DNA of 64,000 nucleotides from Ga0077527 sp964433345 (GCA_964433345.1 CAYSQJ010000009.1:45343-109342), one strand, 5' to 3'; shown: positions 51,138 through 60,105, counted from the first letter of the stretch. The notes: generated by a model from the sequence alone, not told the origin. Made by a program: numbers and translations.

Positions 51138-52129
51138 TGAGCAATCCGCAAGACGGCACCGGCGCCGGCACCGCGATCGCGGCGGCCCGCGAGGTGCTCG
51201 CCATAGAGGCCCGGGCCATCACCGACCTGATTCCGCAGGTCGACGAATCCTTTGAACGGGCCATTCGCATCATCCTGCAGTGTCGCGGCCGGGTGGTCGT
51301 CAGCGGCATCGGCAAATCGGGCCACATCGCCCGCAAGATCGCGTCCACGCTGGCGAGTACCGGCACACCGGCTTTTTTCGTGCATCCCGCCGAGGCAAGC
51401 CACGGCGACCTCGGCATGGTCACCCGCGACGACGCATTCCTCGCGCTGTCCAACTCCGGTGAAAGCGCCGAGTTGCTGACGATCATTCCGGTGCTCAAGC
51501 GACAGGGCGCGAAACTCATCGCGCTGACCGGCAATGCCGCCTCGACGCTGGGCCGGGAAGCCGATGTGCACCTTTATGCCGGTGCCGCGCTGGAAGCCTG
51601 TCCGCTGAACCTGGCGCCGACCGCCAGCACCACGGCGGCGCTGGCCCTGGGCGACGCCATCGCCGTTGCGCTGATGCGGGCGCGCGGCTTCACCCAGGAC
51701 GAATTCGCCCGCTCGCACCCCGGCGGATCACTGGGCCGAAGGCTGCTGACCCTGGTCCGCGACGTGATGCGCTCCGGAACCGACGCGCCGCGCGTCGATG
51801 CGACGGCGACGCTGACCGATGCCTTGCTGGAAATGTCCCGCGGCCGGATGGGTATGACCGCGGTGGTCGACGGGGCGCAGGTCGTGCAGGGCGTGTTCAC
51901 CGACGGCGACCTGCGGCGCGCGATCGAAAAAGGCCAGGACCTGCGCAAGACAGCGATCCGCGACATCATGTCGGCCAACCCGCGCACCATCGGCCCCGAC
52001 CGCCTTGCCGCCGAGGCCGTCGAGATCATGGAGCGCAGCAAGGTCAACCAGCTGCTGGTCGTCGATGACAGCTGCAAGCTGCTGGGCGCGCTGAACATCC
52101 ATGACCTGTTCCGCGGCAAAGTGGTCTGA
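51137..52129 (+). CDS. kdsD: Arabinose-5-phosphate isomerase KdsD
   Basis: 330 residues. SIS sugar-isomerase domain (VVVSGIGKSGHIARKIASTLASTGTP, LALSNSGESAELL) followed by two CBS domains. It makes arabinose-5-phosphate for Kdo, the inner LPS sugar. Other starts upstream overlap the antiporter gene. It is first of kdsD-kdsC-lptC-lptA-lptB-rpoN. Confidence 0.96.
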   Translation: MSNPQDGTGAGTAIAAAREVLAIEARAITDLIPQVDESFERAIRIILQCRGRVVVSGIGKSGHIARKIASTLASTGTPAFFVHPAEASHGDLGMVTRDDAFLALSNSGESAELLTIIPVLKRQGAKLIALTGNAASTLGREADVHLYAGAALEACPLNLAPTASTTAALALGDAIAVALMRARGFTQDEFARSHPGGSLGRRLLTLVRDVMRSGTDAPRVDATATLTDALLEMSRGRMGMTAVVDGAQVVQGVFTDGDLRRAIEKGQDLRKTAIRDIMSANPRTIGPDRLAAEAVEIMERSKVNQLLVVDDSCKLLGALNIHDLFRGKVV

Positions 52130-52151
52130 CCGGCCGCCTGCGCCTGACCCC

Positions 52152-52685
52152 GTGACCGGCACCCGCACACCGCCGCCCATCAGGCTCGCGGCCTTCGACG
52201 TCGACGGCGTGCTGACCGACGGCGGCCTGCACTATGCCGACACCGGCGATGCGATGAAAACCTTCGATGTGCGCGACGGCATGGGCATCCGCATGCTGCA
52301 GGATGCCGGCATCGAGGTCGCCATCATCACCAGCCGCAAGGCGCCGATGGTGGCGGCGCGCGCGGCCGACCTCGGCATCCGCCACCTGCAGCAGGGCGTG
52401 CAGGACAAGGCGGCCGCATTCACTGGACTGCTTGCCGCGCTCGCCCTGCCGTCCGAAGCCAGCGCCTTTATGGGCGATGATCTGGTCGACCTCCCCGCTT
52501 TCCGGCTGTGCGGCTTCGCGGTCACCGTCGCTGGCGCGCCGGCGCTGCTGAAACGCCACGCCCACCACGTTACCCGCACGCGCGGCGGCCGTGGCGCGGT
52601 CCGGGAATTCTGCGAACTGCTGCTGCACCGGCAGGGCGCGCTGGCGGTGCAGACGCGGCGCTTTCTCGAACGCGGGGCTGACTGA
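52152..52685 (+). CDS. kdsC: Kdo-8-phosphate phosphatase KdsC
   Basis: 177 residues from the GTG at 52152. HAD fold: nucleophile FDVDGVLTDGGL, SRKAPMV (motif II Ser/Lys), FMGDDLVDLP (motif III Asp). It removes phosphate from Kdo-8-P. An ATG at 52101 overlapping kdsD by 29 bases is the alternative start. Two bases precede lptC. Confidence 0.95.
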   Translation: MTGTRTPPPIRLAAFDVDGVLTDGGLHYADTGDAMKTFDVRDGMGIRMLQDAGIEVAIITSRKAPMVAARAADLGIRHLQQGVQDKAAAFTGLLAALALPSEASAFMGDDLVDLPAFRLCGFAVTVAGAPALLKRHAHHVTRTRGGRGAVREFCELLLHRQGALAVQTRRFLERGAD

Positions 52686-52687
52686 AA

Positions 52688-53284
52688 ATGCTGCGGGGCA
52701 TGCCGCGACTCTCCGGGTTGTTCCCGCTGCTGCTGCTGGCGGTGCTCGCTGCCCTGACCTTCTGGCTAAACCAGGCCATGCAGCCGGACATCGCGCCGGT
52801 GGAAAACCAGCGCCAGGATCCCGACTACATCGTCGACAAGGTCACGGCGCACCGCATGGATGCCAGCGGCAACATCAAGCACACCCTGCGCGCCCAGCGC
52901 CTGACCCATTACCCCCATGACGACAGCACGCACCTTGTCGAACCGCACTTCACCAGCCATGCGTCGGCGCGCGCGCCGATGTCCATCACCTCGCGCACCG
53001 CGCGCGTCTCCAGCGGCGGCGAACATGTCTACTTCGAAACCGACGTGCGCGCAGTGCGTGCCGCCTATGGCGAAAATAGCGAAATGGTCATGGAAACCAG
53101 CTTTCTGCATGTGACTCCGGATGCAAACACCGCGCGCACGGATCGCCCGGTCACCATCACCGACGCCAATACCGTTGCGCACGCGATTGGCTTAGAATTG
53201 AACAGTGAAACCCGCATCATCAAATTCCTGTCGAACTTCCGCGGCACCTACCATGATCCCGACCGTGCGCAGAACCGCCGCTGA
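52688..53284 (+). CDS. lptC: LPS export protein LptC
   Basis: 198 residues. One N-terminal span (LFPLLLLAVLAALTFWLN) and a periplasmic beta-jellyroll (DPDYIVDKVTAHRMDASGN, FETDVRAVRAAYGE). LptC links LptB2FG to the LptA bridge. Its end overlaps lptA by 32 bases. Confidence 0.94.
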   Translation: MLRGMPRLSGLFPLLLLAVLAALTFWLNQAMQPDIAPVENQRQDPDYIVDKVTAHRMDASGNIKHTLRAQRLTHYPHDDSTHLVEPHFTSHASARAPMSITSRTARVSSGGEHVYFETDVRAVRAAYGENSEMVMETSFLHVTPDANTARTDRPVTITDANTVAHAIGLELNSETRIIKFLSNFRGTYHDPDRAQNRR

Positions 53285-53885
53285 CTTTTCGCGTGCTGCG
53301 CTGGGCGCGATTCTCGGGGTCCTGCTGCTGGCCGGCCCCGCCTTCGCCGAAAAGGCTGATCGCGAAAAACCGATCAACCTCGAGGCGGATCGCGTGACAG
53401 TCGACGACGCGAAACAGATTTCGACTTTTGAGGGGCGCGTGGTCCTGACCCAGGGCACGCTGGTGATCCGCGGCGACCGCATGGAAGTCCACCAGGACAA
53501 CCAGGGATTCAAGAACGGCATCACCTGGGGCAACCTTGCCTACTTCCGGCAGAAGCGCGAAGGCTACGACGAATACATCGAGGGCTGGGCGGAGCGCATC
53601 GAGTACGACGGACGCGCCGACAAGCTGCAGATGTTCAACCGCGCATCGATGAAAAAAACCGGCGGCGACGAGGTTCACGGAAACTACATTTCGTACGACG
53701 CCAACACCGAGTTCTTCCAGGTCATCGGCGGCGGCGCAAAGGCGGCATCGGAATCATCCGACGGCCGCGTGCGCGCGGTGCTGCAGCCCAAGCCAAAAGC
53801 CAAGCCGGTGCCCCAGCCGCCGGTGCCGCTGAAACCCGAAGCAACGATCTCCTCGCCCCGCGGCGAGCTGAACGCGCCCCGCTGA
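53253..53885 (+). CDS. lptA: LPS transport periplasmic protein LptA
   Basis: 210 residues. Sec signal ending GPAFAEK, then an OstA beta-jellyroll (INLEADRVTVDDAKQISTFEGRVVLTQGTLVIRGDRM). A Pro/Lys tail of about 40 residues follows. ATG 53253 gives a usable signal; the earlier frame lacks one. It spans the periplasm between LptC and LptD. Confidence 0.95.
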   Translation: MIPTVRRTAADFSRAALGAILGVLLLAGPAFAEKADREKPINLEADRVTVDDAKQISTFEGRVVLTQGTLVIRGDRMEVHQDNQGFKNGITWGNLAYFRQKREGYDEYIEGWAERIEYDGRADKLQMFNRASMKKTGGDEVHGNYISYDANTEFFQVIGGGAKAASESSDGRVRAVLQPKPKAKPVPQPPVPLKPEATISSPRGELNAPR

Positions 53886-53892
53886 CCGCGCC

Positions 53893-54672
53893 GTGGATTC
53901 CATGGAACAGCCCCCCGCCGCTGCAAGCCGGGATGCGTCCGCCGGGAACGGCTTTCTGCTCAAGGCCGAGGGCCTCAAAAAGCGTTACCGCACCCGGACT
54001 GTCGTCAAGGACGTGTCACTGGAAGTGCGCAGCGGCGAGGTGGTCGGACTGCTCGGGCCCAACGGCGCCGGCAAGACCACCTGCTTCTACATGATGGTGG
54101 GGCTGGTCGCGATGGATGGCGGCGAGCTGTACCTGGACGAGGTGCGGCTCACCCACATGCCGATGCACCGCCGCGCCCGCCTCGGACTGAGCTACCTGCC
54201 GCAGGAGGCCTCGATATTCCGCAGGCTGTCGGTGGCCGACAACGTGCGCGCGATCCTCGAGCTGTACCACGACTCGGCCGAGGCCATCGAATCCCGCCTC
54301 GACGCATTGCTCCAGGACCTGCATGTAGGCCACCTGCGCAACAATCCCGCCATCAGCCTTTCCGGCGGCGAACGCCGCCGCGTCGAAATCGCCCGCGCGC
54401 TGGCAACCGAGCCGCGCTTCATCCTGCTCGACGAGCCCTTTGCCGGCGTGGATCCGATCGCCGTCATCGAAATCCAGAAAATCATCGGCTTTCTGAAGGC
54501 GCGTGGCATCGGCGTGCTGATCACCGACCACAATGTCCGGGAAACCCTGGGCATCTGCGACAGGGCGTACATCATCAACGACGGCACCGTGCTTGCCTGC
54601 GGCAAGCCCGACGAGATCGTCTATAATGAGAGTGTAAGAAAAGTCTACCTCGGCGAGCATTTCCGCCTCTGA
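53893..54672 (+). CDS. lptB: LPS export ABC ATPase LptB
   Basis: 259 residues. Walker A GPNGAGKTTCFYMMVG, Q-loop LPQEASIFR, signature LSGGERRRVEIARAL, Walker B ILLDEPFAGVDP, H-loop ITDHNVRETL. The start is GTG 53893, or ATG 53902, three codons on. The gene precedes rpoN. Confidence 0.97.
   Translation: MDSMEQPPAAASRDASAGNGFLLKAEGLKKRYRTRTVVKDVSLEVRSGEVVGLLGPNGAGKTTCFYMMVGLVAMDGGELYLDEVRLTHMPMHRRARLGLSYLPQEASIFRRLSVADNVRAILELYHDSAEAIESRLDALLQDLHVGHLRNNPAISLSGGERRRVEIARALATEPRFILLDEPFAGVDPIAVIEIQKIIGFLKARGIGVLITDHNVRETLGICDRAYIINDGTVLACGKPDEIVYNESVRKVYLGEHFRL
54622..54627 (+). promoter_or_regulatory. Candidate -10 of an rpoN promoter inside lptB
   Basis: Perfect TATAAT near the end of lptB, 111 bases before the rpoN start. 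No good -35 at 16-18 bases. The gap 54673-54737 itself has no promoter. Confidence 0.3.
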
Positions 54673-54737
54673 GATGGCCAGCCGCACGCAACCGGCCGCG
54701 TGCGATCCCGGGAGGCGCTCCCCCTGTCCGGACCCCG

Positions 54738-56162
54738 ATGAAACATTCCTTACAGCTCAGGCTCTCGCAGCACCTTACCTTGACACCGCAACTGCAGCAG
54801 TCGATCCGGCTGCTGCAGCTGTCGACGCTCGAGCTCAACCAGGAGATCGAGCGGCTGCTGCAGGACAATCCGCTGCTCGAGCGCGAAGACGGCGCGCCGG
54901 ACACCCCGCCTCCGCCGAACGATGCTCCGCTGCAGATGACGCCGGGCGAAACGGCGGCGCAGGAAGCCGAGCCGGCACCGTCGGCGGAGGACAGCAGCGT
55001 CTTCGACATGCAGGACGGTACCTCCTTCGGCAGCGGCGGCAGCGGCGAAGACGAGGACTACTCGCCGGTTGCCGAGCAACCCGCAAACCTCCGCGCCCAC
55101 CTCAACGGACAGCTGGCTCTGCTCCACCTCTCCGAACGCGACCGCCAGCTGGTCGGACTGCTGATCGACTCCCTCGACGAGGGCGGCTACATGACGCAAT
55201 CGCTCGAGGAAATCGCCGCGATGCTGCCCGAAGAACTCGAGGTCGAGCCCGAGGAGCTGTCGATCGCGCTGCAACACCTGCAGCACCTGGAGCCCACCGG
55301 CGTCGGTGCACGCAGCCTCGCCGAATGCCTCACGCTGCAGCTCGACGCGCTGCCGTCGGACACGCCGTACCGGGTGCAGGCGAGGGAGATTGTCGGCGAT
55401 CACCTCGACGCGCTTGCGGCCCGCGACTTCACGCGGCTGAAACGCACGCTCAAGTGCGACGACAGCTGCCTTCGCGGCGTGCAGAAGCTGATTCTCAGCC
55501 TCAACCCCCGCCCCGGCCGCGACTTTGCCGTCGAGGAAACACGCTTCGTGATCCCCGACGTCATCGTGCGCAAGGTCAAGGGCGTCTGGGTCGCCTCGCT
55601 GAATCCCGGCGCCATGCCCAAGCTCAAGGTGAACCGCCTGTATGCGGACATCCTGCAGCGCAACCGCGGCAGCAATTCGCAGCAGATCACCGCCCAGCTG
55701 CAGGAGGCGAAGTGGCTGATCAAGAACGTGCAGCAGCGCTTCGACACCATACTCCGCGTCTCGCAGGCCATCGTCGACCGGCAGCGCAATTTCCTCGAGC
55801 ACGGCGAGGTCGCGATGCGGCCGCTGGTGCTGCGCGAGATCGCCGACACCCTCGGCCTGCACGAATCGACGGTGTCCCGGGTGACCACGCAGAAGTTCAT
55901 GCACACGCCGCGCGGCATCTTCGAACTCAAGTATTTTTTCGGCAGCCATGTCGCCACGGAAGCCGGCGGCTCGGCATCAAGCACCGCGATCCGCGCCCTG
56001 ATCAGGCAGCTGGTCGGCGCCGAAGACACCCGGTCCCCGCTCAGCGACGGCCAGATATCGGAATTGCTCGGCCAGCAGGGTATAGTCGTGGCGAGGCGCA
56101 CCATAGCGAAATACCGGGAATCCATGCAGATCCTGCCCGTAAACCTCAGAAAGACACTTTGA
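54738..56162 (+). CDS. rpoN: RNA polymerase sigma-54 factor RpoN
   Basis: 474 residues. Region I is the Gln/Leu-rich start (LQLRLSQHLTLTPQLQQSIR...), an acidic linker spans about 55-110, the core-binding domain follows, then the helix-turn-helix (LGLHESTVSRVTTQKFMHTP) and the RpoN box ARRTIAKYRES near 453-463. It recognises GG/GC -24/-12 promoters such as the one at 48261-48276 and needs NtrC-type activators such as the one at 30595-32028. Confidence 0.97.
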   Translation: MKHSLQLRLSQHLTLTPQLQQSIRLLQLSTLELNQEIERLLQDNPLLEREDGAPDTPPPPNDAPLQMTPGETAAQEAEPAPSAEDSSVFDMQDGTSFGSGGSGEDEDYSPVAEQPANLRAHLNGQLALLHLSERDRQLVGLLIDSLDEGGYMTQSLEEIAAMLPEELEVEPEELSIALQHLQHLEPTGVGARSLAECLTLQLDALPSDTPYRVQAREIVGDHLDALAARDFTRLKRTLKCDDSCLRGVQKLILSLNPRPGRDFAVEETRFVIPDVIVRKVKGVWVASLNPGAMPKLKVNRLYADILQRNRGSNSQQITAQLQEAKWLIKNVQQRFDTILRVSQAIVDRQRNFLEHGEVAMRPLVLREIADTLGLHESTVSRVTTQKFMHTPRGIFELKYFFGSHVATEAGGSASSTAIRALIRQLVGAEDTRSPLSDGQISELLGQQGIVVARRTIAKYRESMQILPVNLRKTL

Positions 56163-56178
56163 CAGAAAGAGACATGCC

Positions 56179-56505
56179 ATGAACCTTCACCTCACCGGCC
56201 ACCACCTGCAAATCACCCCTGCAATCCGCGACCATGTCGCGAACAAGCTCGAAAAGATCACCGCGCATTTCGATCATGTCATCGACATCAACGTGATCAT
56301 GACCGTCGAGAAACTCCAGCACAAGGTCGAGGCAACGGTCCACCTCAGCGGCAAGGACATTTTCTGCGAGGCGCGCGAGGAGGACATGTACGTGGCGATC
56401 GACCACCTGGTCAACAAGCTGGACCGGGCGATCATCAAGCACAAGGAAAAGCACCTCTCGCACCGCCACGACGGCGACGCCCTGAAACACCAGGCAACCG
56501 AGTAA
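56179..56505 (+). CDS. hpf: Ribosome hibernation promoting factor HPF (short)
   Basis: 108 residues, single beta-alpha-beta-beta-beta-alpha domain (MNLHLTGHHLQITPAIRDHV, ARSEDMYVAID-like REEDMYVAIDHLVNKLDRAI). The short type promotes 100S dimers together with RMF where that exists. Standard position after rpoN. Confidence 0.95.
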   Translation: MNLHLTGHHLQITPAIRDHVANKLEKITAHFDHVIDINVIMTVEKLQHKVEATVHLSGKDIFCEAREEDMYVAIDHLVNKLDRAIIKHKEKHLSHRHDGDALKHQATE

Positions 56506-56538
56506 ACCTGACATCGCCGGCTTCGGCCGCCAATCGCC

Positions 56539-57024
56539 ATGAACCTGATCGCCAAGCTGCTGCCCGAGAACCACATCCTGCTGGATGCCGACCTGACCAG
56601 CAAAAAGCGGGTCTTCGAACAGGCCGGCCTGATGTTCGAAAACACGGGCAGCGTCGGCCGCAATGCGGTGTTCGACAGCCTATTCGCGCGGGAAAAACTG
56701 GGATCCACCGGCCTCGGCCAGGGCGTCGCCATTCCGCACGGCCGCATCAAGGGCCTGAAGGCCGCGGCCGGCGCGATGATCCGGGTGAGCAATGCCATAC
56801 CCTTCGACGCGCCGGACGGACAGAACGTCAACCTGATTTTTGTGCTGCTGGTGCCTGAGCGCGCCACCGACGAGCACCTGCAGATCCTGTCCGAGCTCGC
56901 GCAGATGTTCTGCGACAAGCCCTTCCGCGAACAGCTGCTCGGCGCCGCGACGCCGGCGGAAATGCTGCAACTGATCACTGCATGGGAACCCAATGCCGCA
57001 GGTCAGCATAGCCCGGCTGTTTGA
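56539..57024 (+). CDS. ptsN: PTS-Ntr EIIA component PtsN
   Basis: 161 residues, EIIA-fructose fold. The phosphorylated His is in GVAIPHGR; also LGQGVAIPHGRIKGL and LLVPERATDEHLQILSELAQM. It regulates potassium and nitrogen functions in its phosphorylated or free form. Its 3' end overlaps hprK by 32 bases. Confidence 0.95.
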   Translation: MNLIAKLLPENHILLDADLTSKKRVFEQAGLMFENTGSVGRNAVFDSLFAREKLGSTGLGQGVAIPHGRIKGLKAAAGAMIRVSNAIPFDAPDGQNVNLIFVLLVPERATDEHLQILSELAQMFCDKPFREQLLGAATPAEMLQLITAWEPNAAGQHSPAV

Positions 57025-57937
57025 AAACACCCGGGAAAAACTCCAGCTGACCTGGGTCGCCGGCCAGGCCGGTGCCGGCAAGGGTATCGACAGCGAACTG
57101 ACCAAGGACTCCTCCAAGGGCCTGGTCGGACACCTCAACTTCATCCACCCCAACCTGATCCAGGTGCTCGGCGACTCCGAGGTCAACTACCTCAACGGGC
57201 TGGGTGCCGCGGAATGCAAGGCGATGCTCGCGAAGGCCGCCATCCGCGAACTCGCCTGCTTCATCGTCGCCGGCGGCAACGCGGTACCGCCGGCGCTGAT
57301 GGAGGTCGCGGAATCAACGCAGACACCGCTGTTCTCGTCGCCGATTCCCAGCGTGGAGCTGATGTGGATCATGCGGCCGCAGCTCGCCCGCGAGCTCGCG
57401 GAATCGGCGACCACTCACGGCGTGTTCCTCGACGTGCTGGGCGTGGGCGTGCTGCTCACCGGTGACTCCGGCGTCGGCAAAAGCGAGCTCGGACTGGAAT
57501 TGATCAGCCGTGGCAGCGGGCTTGTCGCAGACGATGTCGTCGAGCTCTACCGGCTGGGCCCGGAGAGCATCGAGGGGCGCTGCCCGCCGATGCTGCGCGA
57601 CTTCCTCGAGGTGCGCGGGCTCGGCGTGCTCAACATCCGCACGATCTTCGGCGAAGCCGCGCTGCGCCCGCGCAAGAACGTCAAGCTGATCGTCCATCTC
57701 GAACGCCCCAAGGGCACGGATCTGACTTACCTCGAACGCCTGCCGCTTAAGCCCGGAACGGAATCGCTGATGGGCGTCGAGATCCGCAAGGTCACCATCC
57801 CGGTCGCCGCAGGCCGCAACCTGGCGGTGCTGACCGAGGCCGCCGTGCGCAGCCACGTGCTGCAGATGCGCGGCATCGACAGCACGCGCGAATTCATCGA
57901 GCGCCAGGAACGCGCGATGAACCGCCCCGATGGCTGA
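56993..57937 (+). CDS. hprK: HPr kinase/phosphorylase HprK
   Basis: 314 residues. Substrate P-loop GDSGVGKSELGLELI, catalytic region ADDVVELYR and the K3 signature EVRGLGVLNI are present. It phosphorylates HPr at Ser; in betaproteobacteria it sits with PTS-Ntr genes instead of sugar PTS operons. Overlaps rapZ by eight bases. Confidence 0.95.
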   Translation: MPQVSIARLFENTREKLQLTWVAGQAGAGKGIDSELTKDSSKGLVGHLNFIHPNLIQVLGDSEVNYLNGLGAAECKAMLAKAAIRELACFIVAGGNAVPPALMEVAESTQTPLFSSPIPSVELMWIMRPQLARELAESATTHGVFLDVLGVGVLLTGDSGVGKSELGLELISRGSGLVADDVVELYRLGPESIEGRCPPMLRDFLEVRGLGVLNIRTIFGEAALRPRKNVKLIVHLERPKGTDLTYLERLPLKPGTESLMGVEIRKVTIPVAAGRNLAVLTEAAVRSHVLQMRGIDSTREFIERQERAMNRPDG

Positions 57938-58799
57938 GACCCGGACTGCGGACCCGGCGATGCAGCTGATCCTGATCACCGGTCTTTCCGGATCGGGCAA
58001 GAGCGTGGCGCTGGCCGTGCTCGAGGATGCGGGCTTTTACTGCGTCGACAACCTGCCCGTCGCGATGATCGGCGCGCTGGTGGCCACGCTGCGCGGCGGG
58101 GGGCACAGCCGCGTTGCGCTGACGGTTGACTCACGCACGGGGGATGCCGTCGCCGGTCTGCCGCGGGAAGTCGAAAACCTGAAATCCGCAGGCATCGACG
58201 TGCGCGTGCTGTTTCTCGAGGCCAAGGCCGACACGCTGATCAAGCGCTTCTCGGAAACCCGCCGCCGCCACCCGCTGTCCTCCGGCGGCCTGACGTTGCC
58301 GGAATGCATTGCGCGAGAGCGCGACATGGTCGAGGGCATACCGGAAATCGCCCACCGCATCGACACCAGCGACCTCGCCGCCAACACCCTGCGCAACTGG
58401 GTCAGGGAATTCGCAGCGCTGCCGCCCTCGGGGCTGACGCTGCTGTTCGAATCCTTCGGCTTCAAGCACGGCATACCGCTGGATGCCGATTTCGTGTTCG
58501 ACGTGCGCTGCCTGCCCAACCCCCACTACGATCCCGTGCTGCGGCCGCTGACCGGATGCGACGCAGCGGTCGCCGGATTCCTCCGCGCCACGCCGGAAGC
58601 GATGCGCATGCTCGAGGACATCCACCGCTTCGTCGGCGACTGGCTGCCGGCATTCGATCGTGACAACCGCAGTTACCTGACCGTAGCCATCGGCTGCACC
58701 GGCGGCCGCCACCGTTCGGTGTTCTTTGCCGAAACCCTGGCCGGCCGTTTCCGCGAGTGCAGGCGCACGCTCGCACGTCATCGCGAACTCGGCACATGA
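57930..58799 (+). CDS. rapZ: RNase adapter protein RapZ
   Basis: 289 residues. P-loop ITGLSGSGKSVAL, C-terminal domain with FDVRCLPNPHYDP and the anion site region AIGCTGGRHRSVFFAETLA. In E. coli it directs RNase E to GlmZ and binds GlcN6P; here only the fold is certain. Same operon as hprK. Confidence 0.95.
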   Translation: MAETRTADPAMQLILITGLSGSGKSVALAVLEDAGFYCVDNLPVAMIGALVATLRGGGHSRVALTVDSRTGDAVAGLPREVENLKSAGIDVRVLFLEAKADTLIKRFSETRRRHPLSSGGLTLPECIARERDMVEGIPEIAHRIDTSDLAANTLRNWVREFAALPPSGLTLLFESFGFKHGIPLDADFVFDVRCLPNPHYDPVLRPLTGCDAAVAGFLRATPEAMRMLEDIHRFVGDWLPAFDRDNRSYLTVAIGCTGGRHRSVFFAETLAGRFRECRRTLARHRELGT

Positions 58800-59404
58800 G
58801 CGGCGACATCCGAGAACTGCCGCTGTTCCCGCTGGGCACCGTGCTGTTTCCCGGCGGCCTGCTGCCGCTGAAAGTTTTCGAGCAGCGTTACGTCGACATG
58901 ACCAAGGCCTGCCTGCGCGACTCGACACCCTTCGGTGTATGCCTGATCAAGGAAGGCCGCGAAGTCGGCGAACCCGCGGCGCCGCATGCCGTGGGCTGCC
59001 TCGCGCGCATCGAACAGTGGGACGTACCGCACCCCAATCTTTTCGCCGTGCTTGCCCGCGGCGGCGAACGCTTCCGCATCCTCGGCGCCTCGGTGGGAAC
59101 AAACGGCCTGATCACCGGCCGCATCGAATTGCTGCCGGAAGCCACGCGACCGGAAAGCGTCGACCGCGCCTGTCAGGAAGTGCTGCGCCTGGCGATCGAG
59201 CGCGCCGGTGCCGACAGCGTGCCGGGGCCGATACAGCTCGACGATGCGCTGTGGGTCAGTTACCGGCTCTCCGAAATCCTGCCGATCGCGCCATCCGAAA
59301 AACAGGCACTGCTCGAAATCGATGACACCACTGAGCGGCTTGCCCGGCTGCATGCGCTGCTGCTGAGCCACGGCATCATAGAAAATATCAATAAAAACAA
59401 ATAG
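58796..59404 (+). CDS. LON substrate-binding-domain protein
   Basis: 202 residues. Only the N-terminal LON domain (ELPLFPLGTVLFPGGLLPLKVFEQRYVDM; GVCLIKEGREVG) without ATPase or protease. ATG 58796 overlaps the rapZ stop by four bases. The last residues IENINKNK arise from motif copy G; family members normally end near LHALL. Function unknown, perhaps substrate binding. Confidence 0.88.
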   Translation: MSGDIRELPLFPLGTVLFPGGLLPLKVFEQRYVDMTKACLRDSTPFGVCLIKEGREVGEPAAPHAVGCLARIEQWDVPHPNLFAVLARGGERFRILGASVGTNGLITGRIELLPEATRPESVDRACQEVLRLAIERAGADSVPGPIQLDDALWVSYRLSEILPIAPSEKQALLEIDDTTERLARLHALLLSHGIIENINKNK

Positions 59405-59412
59405 TTATACAG
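59385..59412 (+). repeat. AT-rich dispersed motif, copy G
   Basis: ATCAATAAAAACAAATAGTT (59387-59406), one change from the core. It forms the last codons and stop of the LON-domain gene and fills the 8-base convergent gap. Confidence 0.85.
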
Positions 59413-60105
59413 TTACACTGGCGCTACCCGCGGCAGGCGGCGTGTTTTCAGCAGGGCCTGCACCTGCGCCACAGATGCTGCCGCATCAAGCCGTTTCAGT
59501 GTTTCACCGCCGGCCGCATGAATACCCGCCTCGGTGACCACCAGATCCATCGGCAGATCATGCGCCTGCGGAAAAATGCTCGGCACGCGACAGGCCTCGA
59601 AGGTAACGCCGATCGCGATCACGCGCCGCTCCAGTGCCGCCAGCGTGCGATCGAAGTAACCGCCGCCGTAACCCAGTCGATAGCCGCGGCTGTCGCAGGC
59701 GTTCATCGGTACGATCGCAAAATCGGGCAGCACTTCGGGCGTGCCGTCCGGCAGCGGAATGTCGTACACCCCGCGGGTCATCGGTGCACCCGGCCACCAT
59801 TGCCGGAAGCGCAAGGGCTGCGCCTTGGCAACCACCTCGGGCAGTGCGGCGATCGCACCTGCCTCGCGCCAGCGGCGAACGGCGAAACGCGCGTCAAACT
59901 CCGCCTTGAAAGGCCAGCAGAAACCGACCACGGCGCCAGAGGGCACCGGTATGCCCGCGGCCAGCAGCTCGGTCATCCGCTGCCCCCATTGCCCGCGCTG
60001 TTCGGCGGAAACTCCGCAACGCCAGTCGATCCACTGCGCGCGCTGCGCCTTGCGCCAGGCGCTGATGTCCTTCCACTCGCTCGAAGCCGGTTCACTCATG
60101 TCCAT
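59413..60105 (-). CDS. 5-formyltetrahydrofolate cyclo-ligase
   Basis: 230 residues. YgfA/MTHFS fold: ATP and substrate motif GYRLGYGGGYFDRTLAAL and MNACDSRGYRLG; N-terminal RKAQRAQWI. It makes methenyl-THF from 5-formyl-THF and ATP. Convergent with the LON gene. The ATG at 60105 gives MDMSEPAS; ATG 60099 is two codons on. Confidence 0.93.
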   Translation of the reverse strand: MDMSEPASSEWKDISAWRKAQRAQWIDWRCGVSAEQRGQWGQRMTELLAAGIPVPSGAVVGFCWPFKAEFDARFAVRRWREAGAIAALPEVVAKAQPLRFRQWWPGAPMTRGVYDIPLPDGTPEVLPDFAIVPMNACDSRGYRLGYGGGYFDRTLAALERRVIAIGVTFEACRVPSIFPQAHDLPMDLVVTEAGIHAAGGETLKRLDAAASVAQVQALLKTRRLPRVAPV

